Positions 1 to 9,067 of a stretch of DNA of 64,000 nt are shown here, in pieces. The stretch comes from CAVQFB01 sp963711675. GTDB lineage: Bacteria; Acidobacteriota; Terriglobia; Terriglobales; Acidobacteriaceae. Numbering within the stretch: the stretch's first letter is position 1; each line of letters starts with the position of its first letter. Made by a program: the position numbers and the translations under genes. Under the pieces are notes generated by a model. That model worked only from the letters and a program-made list of their open reading frames with translations. It was not told the DNA's origin and searched no databases. Location: the NCBI GenBank assembly GCA_963711675.1, contig CAVQFB010000017.1:185715-249714 (forward strand), written 5' to 3'.

Positions 1-667
1 CACCCGAGTTGAGGTCGAGGATTTCGCGAAGAGTCAACGACCGCTGTCCAAATCTGAGGGAAAGATTGAGGTTAACACCCAACAGGCGCCCAAGGCCACT
101 TTGATCATCGCTCAGCTGGCTCTCCGGCTTGGGATTTGCCTCGTTGACCGTAGTAGTCACTTTTGCGGCCGACACACTGGCCAATAGCTCGGTGCTGAGC
201 CGGAGTTCCACCGGCAATTTCGCAGAGGAAGGTTCGGAAAGCAGGAAAACAACAGTGACTCCTAACCATGCCGGAACCGTGGTCATGCTGACCTGCAGCT
301 GCACCTCTCCGAACAGACTTTTCATTGCAGTGGCAGCTACGCCTGCCACTTGTCGAAGCAGTTCTTCGACTGCCCCCTTCCGCCCGCTATCTAACTCTGC
401 GGTTGCTTCGACAGGTTCCGCGAGGAACTTCTGGGCGAACATTAAGGCATCCGCGTTCTTAATCTGGAGAACGACAGTTCCTTGGAGACTCCCAGACGCC
501 GCGAACGAAAAACATACATGGGAAGCGTCTGTGGGCTGACTGGAATCGTCGGCGCTTATTTCGGCGCTCCAGGATGATGAAAGTGCTTCCGAGAACACTT
601 CGCTCGCGGCCTTACGAATGGAATCGACGAAGGCGTGCAACGGAGTACCTGGCGCGATGGGCGGCAT
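1..667 (-). CDS. fliN: Flagellar motor switch protein FliN/FliY-like, 3' end cut by window edge
   Basis: The reading frame starts at ATG 667 and stays open to base 1, giving about 222 residues with no stop. Near residue 195 it enters a sequence with LLGVNLNLSLRFGQ and SLTLREILDL, the start of the SpoA (FliN/FliM C-terminal) domain. Residues 10-170 are a longer N-terminal region than plain FliN has, so a FliY-like or extended FliN is likely. FliN forms the C-ring of the flagellar switch with FliM and FliG. Its ATG follows the fliM stop codon by one base, so the two are almost certainly co-transcribed and translationally coupled. The function is firm for the SpoA part; the identity of the N-terminal region is inferred from length and context. 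Confidence 0.8.
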   Translation of the reverse strand, partial: MPPIAPGTPLHAFVDSIRKAASEVFSEALSSSWSAEISADDSSQPTDASHVCFSFAASGSLQGTVVLQIKNADALMFAQKFLAEPVEATAELDSGRKGAVEELLRQVAGVAATAMKSLFGEVQLQVSMTTVPAWLGVTVVFLLSEPSSAKLPVELRLSTELLASVSAAKVTTTVNEANPKPESQLSDDQSGLGRLLGVNLNLSLRFGQRSLTLREILDLNSG

Positions 668-668
668 A

Positions 669-1643
669 CTACGGCCTCTTTTCTTCTTCCGCTACGATTA
701 GTCGCTCACGAATCTGGGCGGCTCGCTGACGTGCATGCCGCACCGGTGTTGCCTCAAACACTTCTCGACCTGCCACTACCAGGGATGCCGGTTTTTGGGC
801 GGGAACGGCAAGAGTACATACCTTTCCTGGCGAGAGAGCGAGCAACTCTTGAATGGAAAGTTCGATGGAAGTCAGATCGAGCGCGGCGGGAAATGAACAC
901 TCCAGCATTCTTTCTTTCAGCTGGCAGGCCGAGCCCGTAGTGACCCGAGTTACCGAGGAAGGTACTGCCGAGCACAACTTCCGGACCAGGGGGTTTGAAA
1001 CCGCTACCGGAAATATAAGATTCAACATCCCCTGCTTATTGGCGAGCTTGATTTCGAAACTCACACATAGCGTCTTTTCTGGTGGGCCCAGAAATCTTTG
1101 TATCTGGGCGGGTGATTCACGCCCTTCTAACTGGAGCTTGGTTCCGAGAGGCAAAAATACGGCAGCTAGTTCGCGACAGATGTTCTTGGCGACATCCTCC
1201 ATGATCTGTTCCTCAATCTCACTGACCTCTCTTGCCAACTCCTGACATTCGCCAGTACCACCCAGAAGAATGTCGATCAGCGGGAAAACCAGGGAGTTGT
1301 CGATCTGCATCGCCGCCGCGGTGTTGATAGGTGAAACGAGAAAGGACACCATATAGGTGACTTCAGGGACTCGCTCCAGAAACTCCCCATATGCCAGCTG
1401 TTCGACTGAAGCCAGCTTTACTTCGAACGGGACACTCAGGTAGGCGCCCAATGACTGAGCCAGATTTCGGGCGAACGGTTCCAGCAGCCCCCCGATCGCA
1501 CGAACCTGCTCCCCTGCAAGCTGTCCGGATTGTTGGAAAGTACACGGCCCGATCGTGCGCTGACCGGCCCTCGCATTGTCGCCCGCTCCACGGGTTGCGT
1601 GCACCATGGCGTCGATTTCATCCTGATGGAGAACCCTTTTCAT
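669..1643 (-). CDS. fliM: Flagellar motor switch protein FliM
   Basis: The 324-residue product has normal FliM length. The N-terminal motif VLHQDEIDAM (residues 4-13) matches the conserved FliM segment that binds phosphorylated CheY. The middle domain (about 45-230) contains the FliM-type stretches LAQSLGAYLSVPFEVKL, NSLVFPLIDILLGG and EIEEQIM, and a SpoA-type C-terminal domain follows (about 245-320). FliM is the C-ring component that transmits the chemotaxis signal to motor direction. It precedes fliN by one base. A histidine kinase and a sigma54 activator lie upstream on the same strand. Neighbouring chemotaxis or export genes would lie beyond the window. Confidence 0.93.
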   Translation of the reverse strand: MKRVLHQDEIDAMVHATRGAGDNARAGQRTIGPCTFQQSGQLAGEQVRAIGGLLEPFARNLAQSLGAYLSVPFEVKLASVEQLAYGEFLERVPEVTYMVSFLVSPINTAAAMQIDNSLVFPLIDILLGGTGECQELAREVSEIEEQIMEDVAKNICRELAAVFLPLGTKLQLEGRESPAQIQRFLGPPEKTLCVSFEIKLANKQGMLNLIFPVAVSNPLVRKLCSAVPSSVTRVTTGSACQLKERMLECSFPAALDLTSIELSIQELLALSPGKVCTLAVPAQKPASLVVAGREVFEATPVRHARQRAAQIRERLIVAEEEKRP

Positions 1644-1709
1644 GCCAGATCCTGACCTAATCGTGAATTAGAAGAGCATGAGACACGGGCAACTTCTGCC
1701 CACTTGGTA

Positions 1710-1726
1710 TGCATGGGAAGGGCCAA
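1710..1726 (-). promoter_or_regulatory. Candidate sigma54 (-24/-12) promoter upstream of fliM
   Basis: On the minus strand this reads TTGGCCCTTCCCATGCA. The GG and GC dinucleotides have the 12-base register of the sigma54 consensus (TTGGCAC-N5-TTGC). It lies about 65 bases before the fliM start and close to a gene for an NtrC-class activator. The -12 element is imperfect (ATGC rather than TTGC), so this is only a candidate. Confidence 0.33.
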
Positions 1727-1784
1727 GAGCAGTTGGACGATTACCTTGGATTCTGGGTCGACCTTCGGGTGTGAGATATCGTCA

Positions 1785-3740
1785 TCACGCTGAAGGCCTG
1801 GCTTCGGGGTGATCCTGCCGACCGAGGACGTCACTAATCTTCTGTGCGAGGGTGCCCAGCCGTAGAGGCTTCTCCAGATACACTGCGGCGGACTCGGGAC
1901 CATACCCAAGGTCCAGCGCGCGTTCCGTGTAGCCTGACATGTAGATTACTTTGACTTTTGGGTGGGTAGCGGACACTAGTTTCGCAACATCGGGCCCCTT
2001 CTTGCCCCCGACGTCAATATCTGTCAATAACACATCGATGGACACATTGTGCCTGGTGGCAATCTCTGTGGCCGTCGAACCGTCACTCGCGGGCAAAACG
2101 TTATAACCTCGCGATTTCAAATATTCGCCGACGACTTCCCGCAGAGGATCATCGTCTTCAAGGAGCAAGATCGTCTGACCCTTGCCCGTAGCGGATTCGG
2201 GAACGGGGACAGGAGATTCGGGAGCGATGTGGCCGCTGGTTCGAGGCAAATAGATCTTGAACGTGCTTCCCTTGCCCAGTTCACTGTAGACCCACACAAA
2301 TCCCCGATGCTGCTTAACGATCCCATAGACGGTGGCGAGGCCCAGTCCAGTTCCTTTGCCTACTTGCTTGGTAGTGAAGAAGGGCTCAAACAACCGAGAT
2401 TGAGTCTGAGCATCCATGCCGCGTCCGGTGTCGCTTACGGCCAACATGACATATCGCCCCCGGGGTATGTGAGCGCGATGAAAGCGGGCATCATCATCGC
2501 CAAGTTCCACTTCTTTGGTTTCAATGGTCAGCCGCCCGGTTCCGTTGATGGCGTCGCGGGCGTTCACCACCAGGTTCATGATGACCTGCTCCAGCTGTCC
2601 GGAATCAGCCAATACCAGTCCCGACTCTGCCTCCGGCACGACCTGCAGCTCAATATCTTCGCCCAGGAACTTTGGCAAGACCTTGCAAAATTCAGACACG
2701 ATGACGTTCAGATTCAAGATCCTCAGTTGTTGCGGCTGTTTTCGGCCGAACGCCAGTAGTCGTTTAGCGATCGATGCCGCATTTCTCACCGCCTCGTAGA
2801 TGTGATCGGCGTAGTCCAAAACCTTCTGCCTGTCGCACGCGTGGTCCTTGATCAGTTCCGAGTGTGTGCTAATCAACATCAGGAGATTGTTGAATTCGTG
2901 AGCTATGCTGCCTGCCAACTGACCTACGGCCTCCATCTTTTGAGCCTGGAGAAGCTGCTGGTGGATGGATTTGAGCTCTTGCTCGGCAAGTTTTCTTTCA
3001 CTGATGTCGGTGGATACGCCCAGGAGTTGTGTTGGTGGCCTATGGTTCGTTAGCAAGGGGACCTTGTGCGTTTGAAACCAACGAACGTGTCCAGTGCGTG
3101 AATCGGTGATCGGCTCTTCGGGTATGAACTTCGCCTTCCTGAGAGCGATAACCTCCTGGTCATCTCGCCGAAGCCGCTCGACTTCCTCCCGCGTGGTATT
3201 GAAATCGGCGTCTTTTCTGCCAATCAGGTCTTCCGGAGTCATCCCATAAACTTCTGCTGTGGCCCGGTTCGCCAGAACGAATTCGCCGTCGAGATTCTTT
3301 ACGAAGATAGGATTGGGATCGGTATCGATGACCAAGCGAAGGAACTCACGCTGCTCCTGGAGTGTCTCCTCCGCGACCTTTCGCTCGGCAACTTCGTTGG
3401 ATAGTGCCCGGTTTACGGCCTCGAGCTGTTGTGTACGTTCCTTAAATCTCCGTTCCAAGTCTTCATTGGCCTTCTGGAGCTCGCGAACGGCAACCTGCCA
3501 CTTGCGAACCTGGAGTGCAATGCCAACTAAGATCAGATTGATGAGGACTACGACCAAAATACTGATCGGCACAACAATTCGTGCAGGGAGAGAGATGGCG
3601 GTAAAGGAAGGCTCAGAGGCAAATGCGTGAACAGAGAAAACCACAGTCAGCAGAATCCAAATCGAGAAAAGTCTCACGCTCCGCGCACACCCGTGCGGTG
3701 TTAACGGACCCGGCTGTACCCTGCCAACCCAGGAGGACAA
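1785..3740 (-). CDS. PAS-domain hybrid sensor histidine kinase with C-terminal receiver
   Basis: Domains in order: an N-terminal hydrophobic or signal segment (about 22-42), a membrane segment (55-78), a coiled coil (80-130), a PAS domain (about 130-250), HisKA with the H-box SIAHEFNNLL (His281), HATPase_c with N-box VVNARDA, G1 SDTGRGM and G2 GKGTGLGL, and a receiver domain (522-640) with acidic pair Asp529/530, phosphoacceptor Asp574 and Lys624. It should autophosphorylate and may pass phosphate to its own receiver or to the NtrC-type regulator encoded 167 bases upstream. The longest frame begins with TTG at 3740. A GTG at 3677 preceded by GGAG gives a cleaner signal-anchor start and is probably the true one. 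Placement between the activator and fliM suggests a role in flagellar or surface-sensing control, which is inference. Confidence 0.88.
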   Translation of the reverse strand: MSSWVGRVQPGPLTPHGCARSVRLFSIWILLTVVFSVHAFASEPSFTAISLPARIVVPISILVVVLINLILVGIALQVRKWQVAVRELQKANEDLERRFKERTQQLEAVNRALSNEVAERKVAEETLQEQREFLRLVIDTDPNPIFVKNLDGEFVLANRATAEVYGMTPEDLIGRKDADFNTTREEVERLRRDDQEVIALRKAKFIPEEPITDSRTGHVRWFQTHKVPLLTNHRPPTQLLGVSTDISERKLAEQELKSIHQQLLQAQKMEAVGQLAGSIAHEFNNLLMLISTHSELIKDHACDRQKVLDYADHIYEAVRNAASIAKRLLAFGRKQPQQLRILNLNVIVSEFCKVLPKFLGEDIELQVVPEAESGLVLADSGQLEQVIMNLVVNARDAINGTGRLTIETKEVELGDDDARFHRAHIPRGRYVMLAVSDTGRGMDAQTQSRLFEPFFTTKQVGKGTGLGLATVYGIVKQHRGFVWVYSELGKGSTFKIYLPRTSGHIAPESPVPVPESATGKGQTILLLEDDDPLREVVGEYLKSRGYNVLPASDGSTATEIATRHNVSIDVLLTDIDVGGKKGPDVAKLVSATHPKVKVIYMSGYTERALDLGYGPESAAVYLEKPLRLGTLAQKISDVLGRQDHPEARPSA

Positions 3741-3907
3741 AGTGCGCTCGTACTTGGCCGACTTTCACATCACCCAGCGTAGTTTCATTATTTGCGCCTT
3801 CCGGGCAAAGTGCGAAGAAGATTACGCTTAGTTACAAAAGCCGAACAGTGTGGCAGGACGATTTTGGCGCGCTTCAGTTCCTGGCTGGCGCCCATGTGGC
3901 AGGGTAG

Positions 3908-5341
3908 TTATTGAGTCTCAGAGGCCTTTCCGGGGTTCTCGTATCGGCCAGCTTTTTTCATTCTTTCCAGGATTTCGTAGACCGTACAACGGCTGATTCC
4001 CAGGATCTCTGCGGCGCGAGCCTTGTTCCCGTGGACTCGCTGTAACACGTAGTTCACGTGCCGCCATTGCACCTCTTCCAGGGTGATCAATCCGGGATCG
4101 CCACGGTCTGGCCTTGATGTCACGTCGCGCAGGTATTGGGGTAGGTCCGCGACATCGATCACATTACCCGCCGCCATCATGCAAGCACTCCCAATGACGT
4201 TCTCGAGTTCCCGGACGTTTCCCGGCCACGGGTGTCGTGCCAAGGCAGCTTGTGCGCGCCGCGTGAGGCCGGTCACGGGTTTTTGATATTGGTTAGCGAA
4301 CTTGCTGACAAAGAAGCGCTGGAGGAGGGGTAGATCCTCGCGGCGCTCGGAGAGATCGGGCAGGTTGATCTCGATCATCGAAATCCGGTAATAGAGATCT
4401 TCTCGGAACCTGCCGCTCGCCACGAGACTTCGGAGATCGCGATTGGTAGCGGCGATCACCCTGACGTCAACCGTGCGCACAACGGGTGAGCCCACAGCCT
4501 GAACCTCGTGGTTTTGCAGGATTCGAAGCAACTTCGCCTGTGCCGAAAGCGGGAGTTCGCCTATCTCATCGAGAAAGACGGTGCCTGAGTCTGCGTACTC
4601 AAAAACCCCGGTCTTGTCGTTCACGGCGCCGGTGAACGCACCTTTGACATAGCCAAACAATTCACTCTCCACGAGCGTCTCGACGAGCGCGGAGCAGTTG
4701 CACACAACAAAGGGTCCAGCAGAGGCTGGGCTAAGTTGATGCAGCGCCCTGGCGGCAAGTTCTTTGCCCGTGCCTGTGGCCCCAGTCACGAGAACGGTCT
4801 GATAGTGCGGGGCGACTCGCCGGATGTTGGCGAACAACTGCATGATCGCAGGACTCCTGCCGACAATACCCTGAAAGCGGTATGCTGCCACCAGCTCCTG
4901 GTCCAGTTGGAAGGTACGTTGACGTTCTTCGGTTTGGGCAACGAGTGCGTCCAGTCGCTGGCGCACCTTGTCAATATCCAGAGGCTTGCTTAGAAAATCA
5001 CAGGCACCTTTCTGTATCGCGGCGATGGCGGCCTCAGTCGAGTATTGCTCCGCAGTCACGATAATGTCGACGCCTGGATCAGTCTGGATAATCCGGTCCA
5101 GAAGCAATGAGCCACCGAGAGAAAGGTCAAGGATAACGATGCGTGGAGCAACGCTGGCGAAAAGGCTTAGTGCGCTTTCGACATCGCTGGCAGTAAAGAC
5201 TGCAACCTTTTCGCGAGAGACCGTGGAGCAGATTGAATCCTGTAGGCGCGTGTCCTTGTCGATGATCAGTAACTTCAAAGGAGCAGAACCGGTTTCTCCT
5301 CCGGCCGATACGATCTCGCGAACATGGGCCGTTCCAGCCAT
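3908..5341 (-). CDS. NtrC-family sigma54-dependent response regulator
   Basis: Numbered from an upstream GTG at 5359 (483 residues), the receiver domain spans about 28-145 with phosphoacceptor Asp78 and conserved Lys125. The AAA+ sigma54-activation domain spans 163-400, with Walker A GATGTGKE (193-200), the sigma54-contacting GAFTGA loop (240-245) and Walker B VFLDEIGE (261-268). A Fis-type helix-turn-helix lies at about 430-470. Start choice is between GTG 5359 and ATG 5341; neither has a strong ribosome site and the ATG is preferred. The protein would activate sigma54 promoters when phosphorylated, most plausibly by the adjacent hybrid kinase. A sigma54-like site before fliM is a possible target. 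Confidence 0.9.
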   Translation of the reverse strand: MAGTAHVREIVSAGGETGSAPLKLLIIDKDTRLQDSICSTVSREKVAVFTASDVESALSLFASVAPRIVILDLSLGGSLLLDRIIQTDPGVDIIVTAEQYSTEAAIAAIQKGACDFLSKPLDIDKVRQRLDALVAQTEERQRTFQLDQELVAAYRFQGIVGRSPAIMQLFANIRRVAPHYQTVLVTGATGTGKELAARALHQLSPASAGPFVVCNCSALVETLVESELFGYVKGAFTGAVNDKTGVFEYADSGTVFLDEIGELPLSAQAKLLRILQNHEVQAVGSPVVRTVDVRVIAATNRDLRSLVASGRFREDLYYRISMIEINLPDLSERREDLPLLQRFFVSKFANQYQKPVTGLTRRAQAALARHPWPGNVRELENVIGSACMMAAGNVIDVADLPQYLRDVTSRPDRGDPGLITLEEVQWRHVNYVLQRVHGNKARAAEILGISRCTVYEILERMKKAGRYENPGKASETQ

Positions 5342-5578
5342 TACGCCGCCGCTCCGCACGTCGAAGATGTCAGCATGGGGTCAATAACCGGGGGATACAT
5401 CGCCTGTTTTGCACACGGACGTCCGGCGCATCTTGGCATGAGCAAAGTAGTGCCTATCCGACTGCAGTGTGGCATTAGAACTATTCGGCAACTGATCCCA
5501 GGAACCTTAGAACTGCGGGACACGAAGGTAACGACTGAGAGACCTAGACTAGCAACGGGACGGTCGCGGGAATGGTTC

Positions 5579-7642
5579 TTAGCGGTGGCGGGCTTGGGCT
5601 CTGCGGTAGTCGTCCGCGGTTGTGCGGTAACATTCCAACCTCTCAAGCTTGTCAGCAGCCTTCAAGTCTTGCAGTCGATCGGGTTGCGTCCCTCGCGGCA
5701 TATTCGCTGAGGACATCACTTGCACCAGAGTCTCGTCGCAAGTTGGATCTCTTGTGACCCGGAGGTTGTCCAGGGCCGGGTAGTTTGGACCGTAGTCTGA
5801 GAGTCGAGGCTGGTAAGGAAGATACTCGTAGATGAGCTTTATGAGCCGGGATCGGTACCGGCTGAGCCGATCTTCTGCGAGGAAAACCTCGTGGCTTGAA
5901 AAGTAGGAGGAACTGGGAAGCGCCAACGCCAGCCCAACGAAGCTCACGCTCATTTCTCTTGTTCTTGCGGAAGATTCTGAACTGTCGTCGACCGTCTCCT
6001 TGGGTGACGGCACCGATGGCGGGCGTGTGCCTGACGTGGCAGGACCGCCTCCGTTTCCAACTGTGTCGCTAGCGCTCCGGACAACAACAGGAGGCAGCGC
6101 AACCTGCATGGCGGCAGCGGCAGACAGCGTGTTCGTGCCTTGCCTCCCGGGGCCCCCAGTCCCAGCGCCGTTAACCGACGGTGGTGGTGGCACAACCGAA
6201 GTCACCGAACCGCGCAAGCCAGCCTGAACCATTGCCGAAAGTGCGCCTTGCTCATGCAGCGACACGCGAGGAGCGGGGGCGACGACTTCAACGTAGCCAA
6301 CGTTGATTCCGCCAATCTGGCGAACTAATTGTTGCGCCGGAGGTGGTGGGGCAATTACCGCTGTCGGCGGCGCAGTCAATGCCCGCGGTCTCGACATGGA
6401 CGCGACCTCAGGTGGAGGCCCAATCACTTCTGTCGCCGACGTGGTTCGCGCTCTCGGCCCCGAGATGGACGCAACTTCCGGCGGCGGCCCAATCACTCGG
6501 GCTTGCGGCGCGGTTGGAGCGCGCAAACTTGATATGGCCGAAACCTCGGGTGGCGGTCCGACTACGGTGGTCGTATTGAAGCCGTTTGAGCTTCGGATTC
6601 CTGTGATCCGATTGACTTCCGGAGCCGGCGCAACCACCGCTGAGAGAACGGCTGGCGTGTCCAGTCGTCGGGTCGTCGCCGAGAACGGCACCGCTGGAGC
6701 GGCCGAATTGAAAGCCACCAGTTGGAGCAATCGCAGTCCATGCTTCATCTTTACGTTGGGCGGTGCGATTTCCGTCTGCGCGCGGCGATCCCGTTCGCGC
6801 GGCACTCTGAAGGCAGGCTGCTTGGCGATGGACTGCTGCCTCCTCGGCACGTACATTGGTGCTCTTTCCGCCCGAAGCGCCTGAAGATACTCCGAGGGTG
6901 AGTAATAAATGACATCCGACTTGTTGAAAGCGAGGCGACGCACCGAATGCTGCTGGGCAAGCCAGAATTCAAGAACACTCCCCAGCGCCAAGATCATGAT
7001 TACGTGCACCACTATCGATTGAACAAATCGTTCCCAAGGTAGTTGGGCAGATACAAACACATCGGCCCAGAACGGTGCTGGTGTAGAAGTCAGCTTTAAT
7101 GGCGCCATCCGCGGCGGAAGCACAATGTCGATCAGGTTGCGAAGGAAGACACGATACCCCGGCTCTCTTTGAACAAGCAGTTTGGGTGGTGGCGTGGTCG
7201 CTAAGGGCGGCAGGGTGGGAAGCGCCGCCTGTGCCAGGCGCTCGACGACGACGAGATGGCCATCGTCAAAGGCAAATGGTTGAGTCGAGAAAACCTCCAG
7301 GAGCCCGATTACGTCGCGGCCACGATGGATAGGTGCTGCCAGGATGGATCGGATTCCAAGGCGGCGACAGCTTGCAACGTCCACACGGGGATCTGTTTCC
7401 GAATCGTCACAGCGCAGAGCTTTGCCGGTGCGCACACACTCTCCGGAAAAACTGGACGTGACGTCCAGCTGCCATCCCAAAGCAGGGACGCTGGCCCCTA
7501 CACTTGCCCGGCAAATCATGGATCCCTTGTCGGCAAGCGCAACAGCGGCGCCAGTGCCACCTGTGAGCACCAAAGCGCGCGTGCTGACCAATCGCAGCGC
7601 GGGACTCAGATCTGCATTTTCAGTGTGCGGCACAATGCGCAT
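5579..7642 (-). CDS. GAF-domain membrane protein with proline-rich tandem repeats
   Basis: This 687-residue protein starts with a GAF-like domain (about 10-145, with the typical IRSILAAPIHRGRDVIGLLEV segment shortened here to LAAPIHRGRDVIGLLEV). A single membrane helix follows at about 206-226, then a long proline- and alanine-rich region. Residues 336-436 carry tandem units of 23-24 residues built on VIGPPPEVASIS, with outlying copies near 452 and 482. The C-terminal part (560-687) is non-repetitive, with a DYGPNYPALDNLRV stretch and two cysteines. The layout (cytosolic GAF, one helix, proline-rich periplasmic arm) resembles TonB-like energy transducers in topology, but no canonical TonB C-terminal motif was recognised. 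It stands alone between a two-component pair and a secreted protein. The ligand is unknown. Confidence 0.7.
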   Translation of the reverse strand: MRIVPHTENADLSPALRLVSTRALVLTGGTGAAVALADKGSMICRASVGASVPALGWQLDVTSSFSGECVRTGKALRCDDSETDPRVDVASCRRLGIRSILAAPIHRGRDVIGLLEVFSTQPFAFDDGHLVVVERLAQAALPTLPPLATTPPPKLLVQREPGYRVFLRNLIDIVLPPRMAPLKLTSTPAPFWADVFVSAQLPWERFVQSIVVHVIMILALGSVLEFWLAQQHSVRRLAFNKSDVIYYSPSEYLQALRAERAPMYVPRRQQSIAKQPAFRVPRERDRRAQTEIAPPNVKMKHGLRLLQLVAFNSAAPAVPFSATTRRLDTPAVLSAVVAPAPEVNRITGIRSSNGFNTTTVVGPPPEVSAISSLRAPTAPQARVIGPPPEVASISGPRARTTSATEVIGPPPEVASMSRPRALTAPPTAVIAPPPPAQQLVRQIGGINVGYVEVVAPAPRVSLHEQGALSAMVQAGLRGSVTSVVPPPPSVNGAGTGGPGRQGTNTLSAAAAMQVALPPVVVRSASDTVGNGGGPATSGTRPPSVPSPKETVDDSSESSARTREMSVSFVGLALALPSSSYFSSHEVFLAEDRLSRYRSRLIKLIYEYLPYQPRLSDYGPNYPALDNLRVTRDPTCDETLVQVMSSANMPRGTQPDRLQDLKAADKLERLECYRTTADDYRRAQARHR
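6335..6637 (-). repeat. Coding tandem repeat, units of 23-24 residues (VIGPPPEVASIS type)
   Basis: Four clear units (residues 336, 360, 383 and 406) and a degenerate fifth (429) lie inside the GAF-membrane protein gene. The core V-(V/I)-(G/A)-P-x-P-E-V recurs every 69-72 bases. The spacing suggests expansion by unequal exchange and an extended periplasm-spanning arm. Confidence 0.75.
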
Positions 7643-7916
7643 GGGCCTATCTCTTGCCAGTCTGAAAGACCGCCGTGGAAAGCGGCTTTAATGTCCGGTC
7701 GCCGTAGGTGCCAACAGCTTCGAGGCTTCGACACACAAATACGTTGATGTGAAGTCTTGATCGTAGCTAGAGCCGGTGCGCCGTTGAAGATGGAAGGTAA
7801 CCAGGCGGGTAACGAAAGTAACCGGTTCTTCGAGGAAGGGTTCGGTGTGTCTGCCTTCCGACCTGCAGGCACTACCGAGCCTGAGTGTCGCGGCGATTCA
7901 CGCAGACATCGGAAGG

Positions 7917-7940
7917 GGCCCGCTTCGACCGAAGCGGGCC
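7917..7940 (-). terminator. Perfect 11-bp hairpin, probable terminator of the upstream secreted-protein gene
   Basis: GGCCCGCTTCG and CGAAGCGGGCC pair perfectly across a two-base centre, 24 bases after the stop codon at 7964. No run of T follows on either strand, so it may act as a weak or Rho-assisted terminator or as an mRNA-stabilising stem. The rest of 7643-7963 shows no supportable gene. Confidence 0.6.
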
Positions 7941-7963
7941 TGCCAATCCAACCCTTCCCAAAT

Positions 7964-9067
7964 TTACGAACCGTTGGAGCAAATGGAGAGCGATGAATTG
8001 CCTTGAAAGCTCAGCCACCCGTGGACCGACGTACTCGTGGGTGCGCCGAAATAGGGCAGCGTCACCAGGTCTTGTAAGTCGTAGGTGAACCCGTTCACTG
8101 TGTACGGGAAGGCTCCGTAGTTCGCAAAGCCTTCCTCCGGATCTCCTACCTCCAGAATCCCGCAGGGCGTGTTGTTGCCATTGATATTGACCACCAATGG
8201 ATCGTCGGCCCACTCGCCCACCTCGTGCGATAGGGCGGACACATCCTGGGCGAACACGCCGACATGGTCCACATAGGTCGCTTGCGCGTAGGCCTGTGGA
8301 TTATTCACGCTGCCTTCCGAGCTGTGGTACCCGCCGATGCAGCAGCCGCCGTTTTGCGTCAGGTACACGTCATAAGTCAGGAAAATCGGAAACGCATTCG
8401 GCGCAATTCCCAGACTGTTGATGATGCTCGGCAGTTGCGCGTCAAACCAGTTGATGTCTACCAGACCGGCCTTGAAGCCGAATACCGTGCCGGTAGTTCC
8501 ATAGCGCGAAGGCGGACTCAGAGTCTGCTCTGCGGTAACCGTTGGTCCACCCAGCAACAGGTGGTAACTCGTGTCTGTCTGCACCGTCCCCCAGAAATTG
8601 GCGCGCTGGAATGCATCGATGTACTGGGTGGTTCCCACGTTCGTTCCGCCCTGGATGTAGGTGGTGGTGGAATCAAAGATCGGCGAGACCGCGGTATTGT
8701 TCGTTACGGTCCGGCCGTTCGCCAGCACGTGAGCCGGATCGTACGTCGTTTTCGAGCCCCTCCGCGGGGTGATCACGATCTTCACCGGGATCAGGTAAAC
8801 CGGAACGGTAGTAGACGAATTCGTAGATGGCGCCGTTCCCACCATGTTGTAACTGTAATTCTGCCCGGAGTAAGTGAAAGAACCGTTCCAGGTCTGCAAG
8901 GTGGCTGCTGGTGCAATCACGTCATTGCGCAGCCTGGGTGGCAGAACGACATATCTTCCTTGCGGCTTTACGCTAACATCCTGTGCCAGGGCGACATTGG
9001 CCAGGCAGATGCAACCCAGCACCAAGAGCGCAACCAGCGAACTTGAGTGAACCAGACGTCTCTTCAT
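7964..9067 (-). CDS. Secreted protein with SHEVGEW motif, putative metallohydrolase
   Basis: ATG 9067 is chosen because GGAG sits nine bases upstream and the frame then begins with a classic signal peptide (MKRRLVHSSSLVALLVL, cleavage after ALA). The mature protein is rich in Thr, Ser, Tyr and Asn. Its most conserved-looking part is the C-terminal third, with YVDHVGVFAQD, SALSHEVGEWADDP and a later CGILEVGDPEE. A His-Glu pair in a helix followed by acidic residues suggests a metal site similar in spirit to HExxH-type proteases, but the second His is replaced (HEVGE), so protease activity is inference. Paired cysteines (GGCCIGG, CG, C near the end) fit an exported protein. The gene is monocistronic, with a hairpin after it. 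Confidence 0.68.
   Translation of the reverse strand: MKRRLVHSSSLVALLVLGCICLANVALAQDVSVKPQGRYVVLPPRLRNDVIAPAATLQTWNGSFTYSGQNYSYNMVGTAPSTNSSTTVPVYLIPVKIVITPRRGSKTTYDPAHVLANGRTVTNNTAVSPIFDSTTTYIQGGTNVGTTQYIDAFQRANFWGTVQTDTSYHLLLGGPTVTAEQTLSPPSRYGTTGTVFGFKAGLVDINWFDAQLPSIINSLGIAPNAFPIFLTYDVYLTQNGGCCIGGYHSSEGSVNNPQAYAQATYVDHVGVFAQDVSALSHEVGEWADDPLVVNINGNNTPCGILEVGDPEEGFANYGAFPYTVNGFTYDLQDLVTLPYFGAPTSTSVHGWLSFQGNSSLSICSNGS

Noticed and set aside
5441..5457. Sigma54-like sequence (AGGCACTACTTTGCT on the minus strand) upstream of the NtrC-type regulator
   Set aside because: The GG-GC spacing is one base shorter than sigma54 tolerates; it would need a missing base to count.
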